DNA from: Candidatus Faecalibacterium faecigallinarum
GTDB taxonomy: Bacteria; Bacillota; Clostridia; Oscillospirales; Ruminococcaceae
DNA: 64,000 bases
Assembly: GCA_019119685.1 (NCBI GenBank)
Contig: DWWN01000032.1
Span: 1 to 64,000 of the forward strand
Direction of reading: 5' to 3'
Position 1 is the stretch's first letter; each line of letters starts with the position of its first letter. Below the pieces are notes generated by a model. The model saw nothing but the letters and a program-made list of their open reading frames with translations, searched no databases and was not told where the DNA came from. The translations under genes and the position numbers were made by a program. Positions 30,619-39,073 of this stretch are shown here, one piece after another.

Positions 30619-31905
30619 ATGCGTTTGGGATTGACAGAACTGCTCTTGATCGTTATCATCGCCCTGCTGGCCCTGGGGCCGGGAGTGTCCCGGTGGCTGA
30701 ACCGGTGGTCCCGGCAGGCCAAAGCCAGCCGTGCCGCCGAGGCCCGCCGCCGTGCCGCCTGGGAGGCCGAGCGCAAAGCCCGGCGGGACTTCATCCTCCA
30801 CCGCTTCCAGATCGTGGCGGCGGTGTTCGCCGCAGCGACGGCGGCGGCCCTGGTCTACACCCTGGGCCTGCGCCCCATCGAGGCCGCGCCCCAGAGCTAC
30901 ACCGTCCCCGCCGCGGCCAGCCAGACCGCGGCCCAGACCATCGAGGGCACGGCGGCTTTGCCCCTCGAAGGGTACCAGCCGCCCGACTGCATCGTGGTGC
31001 GGGACGGCTGGATCTACATGGCCGCCCGCCCGGCAGGCGGCAGCGGCAGCGCCCTGCTGCGGATGCGGGAGGACGGCAGCGCCCAGATGACGGTGCTGGC
31101 CGAGGAGGGGGTCATCACCTCCTTTGCGTTTGACCCGGCGGGGGATATCTGGTACACCCTGCTGACCGGCACGGGCGGGGCGCTGTGCCGTTTGTCCCAC
31201 GACGATTGGGGGGCGTCGGCCCAGCAGGTGGTCACCCAGATCGACGGGCGGCCCCTGGCCTACCCGGCGGCGGTGGCGGCCGGTGCCGGCGGCGAGATCT
31301 ATTTCACCGAGGCGGCGGACTTCACCTCCGGGGCCGGCAGCCTAGAGGACGCCCTCCGGGCCGAGCTGGTGGGCCACACCGCCACCGGCTGGGTCTATGT
31401 GTACGACCCGGCGGGCCGCAGCGTCCAGCGGGTGCTGGGCGGCCTGGCGGGCGCGCCGGCGCTGGCGCTCTCCCCGGACGGGGCGACCCTCTATGCCGCC
31501 GACCTGGGCAGCCGCTGCATCTGGGCGGTGGAAACTTCGGCCCGGGAGCTGACTGCCGGGGGCAAGGGCTGCACCCTGTTTGCGGGGGCGCTGCCCGGCT
31601 ACCCCGGCGCGCTGGCTGCGGACGGGGAGGGGACGGTGTATGTGGCCTACCGCTGGACGGAAGCCGGCTGGCTGGAAAGCCGCGCCCAGGACCCCGGCCT
31701 GCGCGGCGTCGCGGCCCGCCTGCCCCGCAGCGTCCAGCAGGGGCTGTTCCGCGCCGGGGAGCCTCTGGCCCAGAGTTACGCACCGGACGGCCGTCTGGAC
31801 GAGGACTATCGTTCGGCGGAGGCCGGCGGCTGGGCCCTGGCGGCCAGCGGCAACCGGCTGTACCTGCCCGGCGCCCAGGACGGGGTGAGCTACTTCGTAT
31901 TTTGA
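30619..31905 (+). CDS. TatA-like N-terminus fused to a strictosidine-synthase-like beta-propeller
   Basis: 428 residues. The N-terminus MRLGLTELLLIVIIALLALG then PG and a basic amphipathic helix (residues 22-60) copies the TatA/TatB layout (short membrane helix, LGP hinge, amphipathic helix). A second membrane helix (about 64-83) follows, then an exported propeller. The propeller has strictosidine synthase-like landmarks in order: GEIYFTEAADF (about 226-236), GWVYVYDPAGRSVQRVLGGL, ALSPDGATLYAADLGSRCIW (about 284-303) and LPGYPGALA (about 325-333). The usual domain in these proteins is a hydrolase or sugar-binding fold. ATG 30619 follows AAAGGA. A true Tat role is unproven. Confidence 0.75.
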   Translation: MRLGLTELLLIVIIALLALGPGVSRWLNRWSRQAKASRAAEARRRAAWEAERKARRDFILHRFQIVAAVFAAATAAALVYTLGLRPIEAAPQSYTVPAAASQTAAQTIEGTAALPLEGYQPPDCIVVRDGWIYMAARPAGGSGSALLRMREDGSAQMTVLAEEGVITSFAFDPAGDIWYTLLTGTGGALCRLSHDDWGASAQQVVTQIDGRPLAYPAAVAAGAGGEIYFTEAADFTSGAGSLEDALRAELVGHTATGWVYVYDPAGRSVQRVLGGLAGAPALALSPDGATLYAADLGSRCIWAVETSARELTAGGKGCTLFAGALPGYPGALAADGEGTVYVAYRWTEAGWLESRAQDPGLRGVAARLPRSVQQGLFRAGEPLAQSYAPDGRLDEDYRSAEAGGWALAASGNRLYLPGAQDGVSYFVF

Positions 31906-31924
31906 TGGAAAAGAAACGAGGCGT

Positions 31925-32491
31925 ATGGATATGACCGAAGAAGAAAAGAAACAGATCGCCCGGCAGGCCCGGCAGGCAGCGGTGGAGCTGCTGGCAGTGG
32001 CGAACCTGCACAAGGGGGATGTGTTCGTGGTGGGGTGCTCGTCCAGCGAGATCGTGGGCGGGCACATTGGCCACGACAGCAGCCTGGAAGCGGCCCAGGC
32101 GGTGTACGAGGGGATCGCGCCGGTGCTGGCCGAGCGGGGCATCTGGCTGGCGGCCCAGTGCTGCGAGCACCTGAACCGCGCCCTGATCCTCGAGCGGGAG
32201 GCCGCCCGCGCCTACGGCTGGGAGGAAGTCTGCGTCGTGCCCCGGCCCCACGCCGGGGGCAGCTGGGCCACCACCTGCTGGAAGCAGTTTGCCGACCCCG
32301 TGGCCGTGGAGGAGATCCGGGCCCATGCCGGGCTGGACATCGGCGGCACCCTGATCGGGATGCACCTGCGGCGGGTGGCGGTGCCGGTGCGGCTGTCGCT
32401 GGACCACATCGGCAAGGCCATCCTGCTGTGCGCCCGCACCCGCCCCAAACTGATCGGCGGCGAGCGGGCAAAATACACAGAGGAGGATTGA
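31925..32491 (+). CDS. UPF0340 (DUF436) family protein
   Basis: 188 residues, a conserved Firmicutes protein of unknown function (TIGR01440 type). Recognised by FVVGCSSSEIVGGHIGHDSS and QCCEHLNRALILE and by VVPRPHAGGSWAT. Start may be ATG 31925 or 31931. It lies 19 bases after the propeller gene and eight bases before yggS, so it is in the operon. Confidence 0.88.
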   Translation: MDMTEEEKKQIARQARQAAVELLAVANLHKGDVFVVGCSSSEIVGGHIGHDSSLEAAQAVYEGIAPVLAERGIWLAAQCCEHLNRALILEREAARAYGWEEVCVVPRPHAGGSWATTCWKQFADPVAVEEIRAHAGLDIGGTLIGMHLRRVAVPVRLSLDHIGKAILLCARTRPKLIGGERAKYTEED

Positions 32492-32499
32492 AAAGACGT

Positions 32500-33222
32500 A
32501 TGCCTGAACGGAATTCGGAACAAATGGCCGAGGCGGTGGCGGAAATCCGCCGCCGGATGGATGCGGCCGCCCGCGAGGCCGGGCGGGACCCCGCCAGCGT
32601 CCAGCTGTGCGCCGCCTGCAAGACTCACACCCCCGAGACCATCGCCCTGAGCGCCCGGCTGCCCATCGACCTGTTTGGGGAGAACCATGTGCAGGAACTG
32701 TGCGCCAATTTTGACGCCGGGGCCTACTGCAGTAAGCCGGTGCACTTCATCGGCCATCTGCAGACCAACAAGATCAAAAAGGTGCTGGGGAAGGTGAGTT
32801 TGATCCAGAGCGTGGACAGCGCCCATCTGCTGGCCGCCCTCGAAAAGGAAGCTGCCAAACTGGACATCACACAGGATATTCTACTGGAAGTAAACATTGG
32901 CGGGGAGGCCAGCAAGACCGGCGTCTCCCCCGATGAGCTGTGGGCCCTGCTGGACACGGCCGCGGCCCAGCCCCACCTGCGGGTCAAGGGCCTGATGGCC
33001 ATCCCGCCCGTCAACGACGACGACGCGGAGAACCGCGCGCTGCTGCGGCAGGTGTACAAGCTGTTCGTCCAGGCGGGGGAGCGCGGCTATGAGAACGTCC
33101 AGATGGAAACGCTGTCCATGGGGATGAGCGGCGACTTTGAAAACGCCATCCGGGAGGGGGCCACCCTGGTCCGCATCGGCACCGCCATCTACGGCGCCCG
33201 AGACTACGGCCCCAAAGTGTGA
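32500..33222 (+). CDS. YggS/YlmE-family pyridoxal-phosphate homeostasis protein
   Basis: 240 residues, a small PLP-binding protein with alanine-racemase N-terminal fold. The Lys that binds PLP is in CAACKTHTPETI; FGENHVQEL, HFIGHLQTNKIK and LSMGMSGDFENAIREGATLVRIGTAIYG (parts) are family signatures. AGGAGG lies 13 bases before the ATG, a long spacing. In most Firmicutes yggS sits near sepF/ylmG in the division cluster; here it is instead in an operon with UPF0340 and an ABC exporter. Confidence 0.93.
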   Translation: MPERNSEQMAEAVAEIRRRMDAAAREAGRDPASVQLCAACKTHTPETIALSARLPIDLFGENHVQELCANFDAGAYCSKPVHFIGHLQTNKIKKVLGKVSLIQSVDSAHLLAALEKEAAKLDITQDILLEVNIGGEASKTGVSPDELWALLDTAAAQPHLRVKGLMAIPPVNDDDAENRALLRQVYKLFVQAGERGYENVQMETLSMGMSGDFENAIREGATLVRIGTAIYGARDYGPKV

Positions 33223-33252
33223 ACAAAAAGGAGAAAACGGGAGAAAAACAAC

Positions 33253-35064
33253 ATGGTGGATTTGAACGACGTGGAAAAACCGAAGTATGGCGACCCCAAC
33301 CAGCGCCACACTTCGGCGGTCCAGCTGCTGCGGCGGTTCTGGCCGTATGAAAAGAAATACTGGCGGACCATGGTCTTTGACCTGTTCTGCGCGGCGCTGA
33401 CCTGCCTGTGCGACCTGGTGCTGCCGCTGATCCTGCGCTACATCACCAACACCGCCGTGAATGACCTCGCGGCGCTGACGGTGGGCATCGTGGTCAAGCT
33501 GGCGCTGCTGTACTTCGTGCTGCGGATCATCGACGGGCTGGCGGCCTATTATATGGCCGACATGGGCCACGTCATGGGCGTGTACATCGAGACGGATATG
33601 CGCCGGGACGCCTTTGCCCACCTGCAGCGGCTGAGCGTCGCCTATTATTCCAACAACAAGATCGGCCAGATCATGGGCCGGATCACCAACGACCTGTTCG
33701 ACGTGACCGAGTTTGCCCACCACTGCCCCGAGGAATTTTTCATCGCGGCGGTCAAGATCGTGGCCAGCTTTTTGATCCTGAGCCGGTACAGCCTGGGGCT
33801 GACCGCCCTGCTGTTCCTCTGCGTGCCGCTGATGATGGTGGTATCAGTCAAGCTGAACACCAAGCTGCGGGCCACCCAGCGGGCCCAGCGCGTGCAGGTG
33901 GGCGAGCTGAACGCCCAGATCGAGGAGAGCCTGCTGGGCGAGCGGGTGGTCAAAGCCTTCTGCGCCGAAAAGACCGAGAACGAAAAGTTCGAGGCGGGCA
34001 ACGGCACCTTCCAGCGGCTGAAAAAGAACAGCTACAAGGTGATGGCGGCCTTCCAGACTTCCACCCGGCTGTTCGACGGCCTGATGTACCTGGTCACCAT
34101 CCTGGGCGGCGGCATCTTCGTGGTCAAGGGCTGGATCACTCCCGGCGACCTGGTGGCGTACTCCCTGTACGTTTCCACCCTGATCGCCACCATCCGGCGC
34201 ATCGTCGAGTTTGCCGAGCAGTTCCAGCGGGGCATGACCGGCATCGAGCGCTTCTTTGAGATTTTGGACACCCCCATCGACATCGAGGACGCGCCCGGTG
34301 CGGTGCCCCTCAAACCGGGCCCCGGCGCCATCCGGTTCGACCATGTCAGCTTCGAGTACCCGGACGACCACAACAAGGTGCTGCGCAATGTGAGCATCGA
34401 CATCCCGGCCGGCCAGCGGCTGGCCCTGGTGGGCCCGTCGGGCGGTGGCAAGACCACCCTGTGCAACCTGATCCCCCGCTTTTACGATGTGACGGCGGGC
34501 CGCATCTTCATCGACGGGCAGGACATCCGCAAGGTGACGCTGGAAAGCCTGCGCGCCGCCATCGGCGTGGTGCAGCAGGACGTCTACCTGTTCAGCGGCA
34601 CGGTGGCCGAGAACATCGCCTACGGCAAGCCGGGGGCCACCCGGGAGGAGATCGCCGCGGCGGCCCGTCTGGCCGGGGCCGAAAAGTTCATCCTGGCTCT
34701 GAAGGACGGCTACGACACCTATGTGGGCGAGCGGGGCGTCAAGCTGTCCGGCGGCCAGAAGCAGCGGCTGAGCATTGCCCGCGTCTTTTTGAAGAACCCG
34801 CCCATCCTCATCCTGGACGAGGCCACCAGCGCCCTGGACAACGAGAGCGAGATTTTGGTGGGCCAGAGCCTGGAAAAGCTGGCCCACGGCCGCACCACCC
34901 TGACCATCGCCCACCGCCTGACCACCATCAAGGACTACGACCGCATCCTGGTCCTTGGGGAGGAGGGCATCCTCGAGGACGGCACCCACGAGCAGCTGCT
35001 GGAAAAGCACGGCGTCTACTACCGCCTGTGGAACCAGCTGCCCAGCTCGGAACTGGTGCTGTAA
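33253..35064 (+). CDS. ABC transporter, type I exporter (membrane and ATPase fused)
   Basis: 603 residues. Six membrane helices occupy about residues 30-320, then a nucleotide-binding domain with Walker A GPSGGGKTT (about 394-402), Q-loop VQQDVYLF, signature LSGGQKQR, Walker B ILILDEATSALD and the switch His in IAHRLTT. It would work as a homodimer exporting a lipid, peptide or drug; substrate unknown. The last gene of the operon starting at 30619. A hairpin just after it may end the transcript and also covers the next gene's ribosome-binding site. Confidence 0.92.
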   Translation: MVDLNDVEKPKYGDPNQRHTSAVQLLRRFWPYEKKYWRTMVFDLFCAALTCLCDLVLPLILRYITNTAVNDLAALTVGIVVKLALLYFVLRIIDGLAAYYMADMGHVMGVYIETDMRRDAFAHLQRLSVAYYSNNKIGQIMGRITNDLFDVTEFAHHCPEEFFIAAVKIVASFLILSRYSLGLTALLFLCVPLMMVVSVKLNTKLRATQRAQRVQVGELNAQIEESLLGERVVKAFCAEKTENEKFEAGNGTFQRLKKNSYKVMAAFQTSTRLFDGLMYLVTILGGGIFVVKGWITPGDLVAYSLYVSTLIATIRRIVEFAEQFQRGMTGIERFFEILDTPIDIEDAPGAVPLKPGPGAIRFDHVSFEYPDDHNKVLRNVSIDIPAGQRLALVGPSGGGKTTLCNLIPRFYDVTAGRIFIDGQDIRKVTLESLRAAIGVVQQDVYLFSGTVAENIAYGKPGATREEIAAAARLAGAEKFILALKDGYDTYVGERGVKLSGGQKQRLSIARVFLKNPPILILDEATSALDNESEILVGQSLEKLAHGRTTLTIAHRLTTIKDYDRILVLGEEGILEDGTHEQLLEKHGVYYRLWNQLPSSELVL

Positions 35065-35073
35065 AACACAAAG

Positions 35074-35125
35074 GCTCCCCCTTTTGCATAGGATGGCATG
35101 ACGACCATTCCATGCAAGGGGGAGC
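35074..35125 (+). promoter_or_regulatory. Long stem-loop that contains the next gene's ribosome-binding site
   Basis: GCTCCCCC (35074-35081) pairs with GGGGGAGC (35118-35125), with further pairing of TGCAT/ATGCA and ATGG/CCAT inside, followed by TTTTA and then the ATG. The GGGGGAG Shine-Dalgarno (35118-35124) is the right arm. It can be a terminator for the exporter and a translation lock for the lipoprotein. Confidence 0.7.
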
Positions 35126-35129
35126 TTTT

Positions 35130-35837
35130 ATGTTTCAGACCAAGATCGCTTCGCTGGCGCTGTGCGCCCTGACGGCGGCGGGCTGCTGTCTTTGCCCGTG
35201 GCCGTGGCTGCCCGGGGGCGGGGCAGGCAGTTCCAGCAGTTCCAGCTCGAGCAGCGCCGGCAGTGTGCCGGACATCAACTTTTCCGGCATTTTGGAGGGC
35301 GACCTGCCCGACGCGGCCAAAAAGGACTTTATCACCTTTGAGGACAACAGCGCCGACGAGGCCGCTTTGCAGAACGCCCTGAACAGCCTTTCGGCCCAGG
35401 CCACCGGTTCGGTGCAGGAGGGGCAGGTCACGCCCATCTACAACACCTCGCCGGGGTACGGCCAGATGGTGGCGGACTTCGTTTCCGCCTGCGGCATCAA
35501 GAACACCACCCTCAAGCGGGGCAACAGCCCGGACGGGATGTACTATTATTTTGTCAACAATCCCAGCCTGGACGCCGCCCAGCAGACCCGGTGCGCCGTC
35601 CTCTACGCCGCGCCGGGCTCGCTCGGGCTGGAAGAAGCCCTGCAGAAGGTGGCCGACCAGATGGACCCGGTGCTGGAAAAGCTGCCCGCCACCAACGCGC
35701 CGGGCACGCCGGCCTATAACTACCGGTACGTCGTTTCCACCAGCGCGGCCGGCCGCAGCCTGACGGGGGAGGACGGCTCAGCCGTCCCCGTCTACTACGT
35801 CGCCGTGACCGTCACCCGCATCCCCACCGCGGCGTAA
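35130..35837 (+). CDS. Hypothetical lipoprotein with serine-rich spacer
   Basis: 235 residues. Signal peptide MFQTKIASLALCALTAAGC with a plausible lipobox (Cys19), a Pro/Trp/Gly stretch, a run of ten serines interrupted only by Ala/Gly (about 34-45), then a globular domain without recognised motif (around residues 50-235) with two Cys (in VSACGIK and QTRCAVLY). Exported and membrane-anchored. Its GGGGGAG ribosome-binding site lies in the arm of a strong hairpin. A terminator follows, so it is a single-gene unit. Confidence 0.75.
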   Translation: MFQTKIASLALCALTAAGCCLCPWPWLPGGGAGSSSSSSSSSAGSVPDINFSGILEGDLPDAAKKDFITFEDNSADEAALQNALNSLSAQATGSVQEGQVTPIYNTSPGYGQMVADFVSACGIKNTTLKRGNSPDGMYYYFVNNPSLDAAQQTRCAVLYAAPGSLGLEEALQKVADQMDPVLEKLPATNAPGTPAYNYRYVVSTSAAGRSLTGEDGSAVPVYYVAVTVTRIPTAA

Positions 35838-35838
35838 C

Positions 35839-35875
35839 AAAAAGCTCTGCTTCTGTAAGGGAAGCAGAGCTTTTT
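35839..35875. terminator. Bidirectional terminator after the lipoprotein gene
   Basis: AAAAAGCTCTGCTTC pairs with GAAGCAGAGCTTTTT around TGTAAGG. The A and T flanks serve the converging 59-residue gene as well. Confidence 0.92.
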
Positions 35876-35890
35876 CAGTGCATCGTTTTA

Positions 35891-36070
35891 TCAGCTGGTC
35901 ACGACGGCCTCGATGACGGCCAGCACCACCAGCCCGCCCAGCAAAAGGAAAAAGCAGCCGCCATTCCCGCCGCCCCCGTGCCCGCCGCCTTTCCGGCTGC
36001 GGCGGAAGGCGGTCATGTACTGGGCATAGCCGGCGGGGCCTTTGCCAAAATATCCATAATCGCGCGGCAT
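35891..36070 (-). CDS. 59-residue Gly/His-rich membrane peptide
   Basis: Starts MPRDYGYFGKGPAGYAQYMT; middle is GGGHGGGGNGG after a basic RRSRKGG; ends in one membrane helix (FFLLLGGLVVLAVIEAVV). An excellent TAAGGAGG precedes the ATG at 36070. It follows tmcAL by 11 bases in the same direction. Function unknown; the fold suggests a tail-anchored small protein. Confidence 0.7.
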   Translation of the reverse strand: MPRDYGYFGKGPAGYAQYMTAFRRSRKGGGHGGGGNGGCFFLLLGGLVVLAVIEAVVTS

Positions 36071-36081
36071 AGGGGACCTCC

Positions 36082-37290
36082 TTAGAGCTTGGTGAAGGGT
36101 ACGGTGTAAGCCGTGCCCATGGGCTGGGGCGTCCGGCGGCAGAGGGCTGCCAGGTCGGAGGCGGCGGTCTGGGCCCGGGCGGTGCGGGCGCAGGCATCGT
36201 TTTCGCGGGCCAGCCTGGCCAGGGAGGGGGAGACGGGCAGGCTTGCCGCTGCCAGCAGGGGCATGGCCTCCCTGCGGGCGGCCAACAGGTGGAGGTAGGG
36301 CGGCAGCGCAGGCAGGGTCAGCCAGCCCGGCCCAGCACCGGGGCTGCCGTAGCCCAGGGCGGCGTCCATGGCCAGACGGCGCATCCGGGCGCGGGGGTAG
36401 CGGACGGTGGTCAGCGCGTCGCAGAGGCCCTCCAGAGTGACGGCCTGCCGGACGCAGCTGTCCAGCCGGTGCTCCAGCCCTTCGGCGGCGCCGCGCACCC
36501 CCGCAAAGCCGCCCATGTCCGCGCGGGCCCGTAGCCGGGAAAGGACGGCCAAACTGACCGCCTGGGGGTCGGTGTCGTCTCCGGCGGCCCGGGCCGCCTG
36601 GTAGCGGGGCAGGGCCCCGGCCGGGACATAGGGGGCCAGGGCGTCGGGGCCTTCCTGCCGCCAGAGGGCGCGCAGGGCGCTGGCGCTGGCGTAGCGTCCG
36701 GCGGTGCGGGCGTCCCCGTGGTTCGCGCCCTGGCGGGGCAGGGGGACGGGTTCCAGCGGCGCGCCCAGCTCGAGGATGGCCTTGCAGTATTCCACCGCAA
36801 GGTTGTTGTTGGGCTTGTCCAGCAGGGCGGCAAGGCCCGCGCCGGGGGCGGCCTGCTCCACAGCGGCCTGCCGGGCGGCGGCAAAGTTCCGGGCCCCGGC
36901 GGCCAGCTGGCTTTTCAGGGCGGCGCGGTAGGCCGGGGAGGCCAGCACCCTGGCCGCGGCGGTCAGGCGGGCGGGGTCGGGGTCCTCCGCGCCAAAGACC
37001 AGCGCGTCGCAGCCCGCCGCCGCCAGCAGGGCCACCCCCGCCCGGGCAAAGCTCTCGGCCCCCGACATGGCCCAGGGGGCGGGCAGGGCAAAGACCAGCC
37101 CAGCCCCGGCGTCCAGGGCGGCGGCGGCCCGCACCCCCTCGGGCAGAAGGGGCGGCGCGCCCCGCTGGGTCAGCCCGCAGCTGAGGGCCACCGCGACGGT
37201 CTGGGCGCCCAGCGCGCGGGCAGCTTGCAGCTGCCAGGCGTGGCCGTTGTGAAAGGGGTCGTATTCGGCGATGATACCGGCAAATTTCAT
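36082..37290 (-). CDS. tmcAL: tRNA(Met) cytidine acetate ligase TmcAL-like nucleotidyltransferase
   Basis: 402 residues. The N-terminal nucleotidyltransferase domain has the HxGH-type signature EYDPFHNGH (residues 9-17) and the sequence AVALSCGLTQRGAPPLLP in place of the usual MSGNFVQRGEPAIID-like block. In Bacillus, TmcAL makes ac4C34 in elongator tRNA-Met from acetate and ATP. ATG 37290 has GCAGGAG upstream. It diverges from acetate kinase, a pairing often seen in Clostridia and consistent with shared acetate metabolism. Confidence 0.88.
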   Translation of the reverse strand: MKFAGIIAEYDPFHNGHAWQLQAARALGAQTVAVALSCGLTQRGAPPLLPEGVRAAAALDAGAGLVFALPAPWAMSGAESFARAGVALLAAAGCDALVFGAEDPDPARLTAAARVLASPAYRAALKSQLAAGARNFAAARQAAVEQAAPGAGLAALLDKPNNNLAVEYCKAILELGAPLEPVPLPRQGANHGDARTAGRYASASALRALWRQEGPDALAPYVPAGALPRYQAARAAGDDTDPQAVSLAVLSRLRARADMGGFAGVRGAAEGLEHRLDSCVRQAVTLEGLCDALTTVRYPRARMRRLAMDAALGYGSPGAGPGWLTLPALPPYLHLLAARREAMPLLAAASLPVSPSLARLARENDACARTARAQTAASDLAALCRRTPQPMGTAYTVPFTKL

Positions 37291-37351
37291 GGCTTCTCCT
37301 GCTTCGGTCTGTATGTTGTACACAAGTTTTTGTCTTTTTGCCCATTTTCTC

Positions 37352-37380
37352 TTGAAAAGGGGCCGACTCTATTATATAAT
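37352..37380 (+). promoter_or_regulatory. Promoter of ackA
   Basis: TTGAAA (37352-37357), 17-base spacer, TATAAT (37375-37380). It leaves a 5' leader of about 150 bases before the ATG, with a CCACCG/CGGTGG stem near 37496-37508 just ahead of the ribosome-binding site. Confidence 0.88.
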
Positions 37381-37536
37381 GTAAATGAATAGGACGCAAC
37401 TGTTTGCAGGGGGACAGCTTTCAGACCTGTGTGCTGAATTTTGTGCGACCGTACAAACGCTGGGCGTTTCCTTTGTAAAAACTCCACAGGGCGGGCCACC
37501 GCCGGTGGATCGAATCAAACAGGAGGCAACGAGAAG

Positions 37537-38745
37537 ATGAAAGTTCTGGTTATCAACTGCGGTTCTTCTTCCCTGAAATATCAGCTGATCGATATGGACG
37601 GCGAGAAGGTGCTCTGCAAGGGCCTGTGCGAGCGCATTGGCATGGAGAGCAGCACCATCACCCACGAGGCCAACGGCAGCAAGGCGACCACCCCCGCGAT
37701 TTTCCCCACCCACACCGAGGCATTCCATGAGCTGATCAAGAAGATGACCACCGGCTCGGGCAAGTGCATCGAGAACGTCGGCGAGATCGACGCCATCGGC
37801 CACCGGATCGTCCACGGCGGCGAGAAGTTCCAGTCCAGCTGCATCATCACCGACGACGTCATCGCCGCCCTGCGGGAGCTGAGCCCGCTGGCCCCCCTGC
37901 ACAACCCCGCCGGCATCCTGGGCATCGAGACCGCCCGCAAGGTCTTTGGCCCCGACGTGCCCCAGGTGGCTGTCTTTGACACTGCCTTCCACAGCACCAT
38001 GCCCCCCAAGGCTTACATGTACGCCATCCCCTACGAGTACTATGAGAAGTACGGCGTCCGCCGCTACGGCTTCCACGGCACCAGCCATAAGTACGTCAGC
38101 CGCAAGGCGGCCGAGTACCTGGAGGAGCCCATCGCCCGCCTGAAGCTGATCACCTGCCACCTGGGCAACGGCTCGTCCATCACCGCCGTGGACCAGGGCC
38201 GCGTGGTGGATACCTCGATGGGCATGACCCCGCTGGCCGGCCTGATGATGGGCACCCGCTGCGGCGACCTGGACCCCTCGGTGGTCAACTACCTGAAGTA
38301 CAATCTGGACATCACCGGCCACGAGCTGGACCAGATCCTGAACAAGAAGTCGGGCCTGCTGGGCATCTCGGGCGTCTCCAGCGATATGCGCGACGTCGAG
38401 AAGGCCGCCCGCGAGGGCAACAGCCGCGCACAGCTGGCCATTGATATGCTGACCTACCAGATCAAAAAGGTGGTGGGCAGCTACATCGCCGCGATGGGCG
38501 GCGTGGACGCCATCGTCTTTACCGGCGGCATCGGCGAGCATGACGACATCATCCGCGCCAAGATCTGCCACCACATGGACTGGCTGGGCGTGCGCATCGA
38601 CACCGACAAGAACCGCGCGCCCAAGGGCGACGTGTGCGAGATCACCGCATGGGGCGCCAAGGTCCGCACCCTGATCATCGCCACCAACGAGGAGCTGATG
38701 ATCGCCCGCGACACCGAGGAAGTGCTGAACAAGGACAAGGCGTAA
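37537..38745 (+). CDS. ackA: Acetate kinase
   Basis: 402 residues. Interconverts acetyl phosphate + ADP and acetate + ATP, the substrate-level phosphorylation step of acetate fermentation. Motifs: NCGSSSLKYQL at the N-terminus, HRIVHGGEKF, AFDTAFHSTMP-like VFDTAFHSTMPPKAYMY (in parts), GFHGTSHKYV, HLGNGSSITAV and FTGGIGEH. No phosphotransacetylase gene is adjacent. AGGAGG precedes the ATG. Own promoter and terminator, so monocistronic. Confidence 0.97.
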   Translation: MKVLVINCGSSSLKYQLIDMDGEKVLCKGLCERIGMESSTITHEANGSKATTPAIFPTHTEAFHELIKKMTTGSGKCIENVGEIDAIGHRIVHGGEKFQSSCIITDDVIAALRELSPLAPLHNPAGILGIETARKVFGPDVPQVAVFDTAFHSTMPPKAYMYAIPYEYYEKYGVRRYGFHGTSHKYVSRKAAEYLEEPIARLKLITCHLGNGSSITAVDQGRVVDTSMGMTPLAGLMMGTRCGDLDPSVVNYLKYNLDITGHELDQILNKKSGLLGISGVSSDMRDVEKAAREGNSRAQLAIDMLTYQIKKVVGSYIAAMGGVDAIVFTGGIGEHDDIIRAKICHHMDWLGVRIDTDKNRAPKGDVCEITAWGAKVRTLIIATNEELMIARDTEEVLNKDKA

Positions 38746-38774
38746 GGGCTTTTTGCCATAAAACGGCAGGACAG

Positions 38775-38808
38775 GGGCCGCGCATCCACACCGGGTGCGC
38801 GGCCCTTT
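38775..38808 (+). terminator. Terminator of ackA
   Basis: GGGCCGCGCA pairs with TGCGCGGCCC, inner CC/GG, followed by TTTT (38805-38808). Confidence 0.85.
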
Positions 38809-38915
38809 TGGCCCTTTGGCGGGGCGGCGGACATGGATGCGCGTTTTTTCGACGGGGAAAAGTACGCCTTATCCGGCTGGAAATGGAATTTGCGCGCCCT
38901 GCCTCTGTTTTTCAG

Positions 38916-38944
38916 TTGACAAAACAGCCAAACCGGGGTACAAT
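38916..38944 (+). promoter_or_regulatory. Strong promoter of the zinc-ribbon gene
   Basis: TTGACA (38916-38921), 17-base spacer, TACAAT (38939-38944). About 125 bases of leader follow, including a CCTC/GAGG stem near 38953-38966. Between ackA and this gene (38746-39073) nothing else is seen apart from the ackA terminator. Confidence 0.88.
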
Positions 38945-39073
38945 AAGGAAGTCCTCGGCTCTGAGGATGACATCATGCTTCAAGCCCCTGGCAGCTTACG
39001 ATCGGCGCCCCAAAACCAAGGTGTAGTTCTTAATCCTTCCGCGGGCAAGAACAAAACAAGAGGAGATACCACA

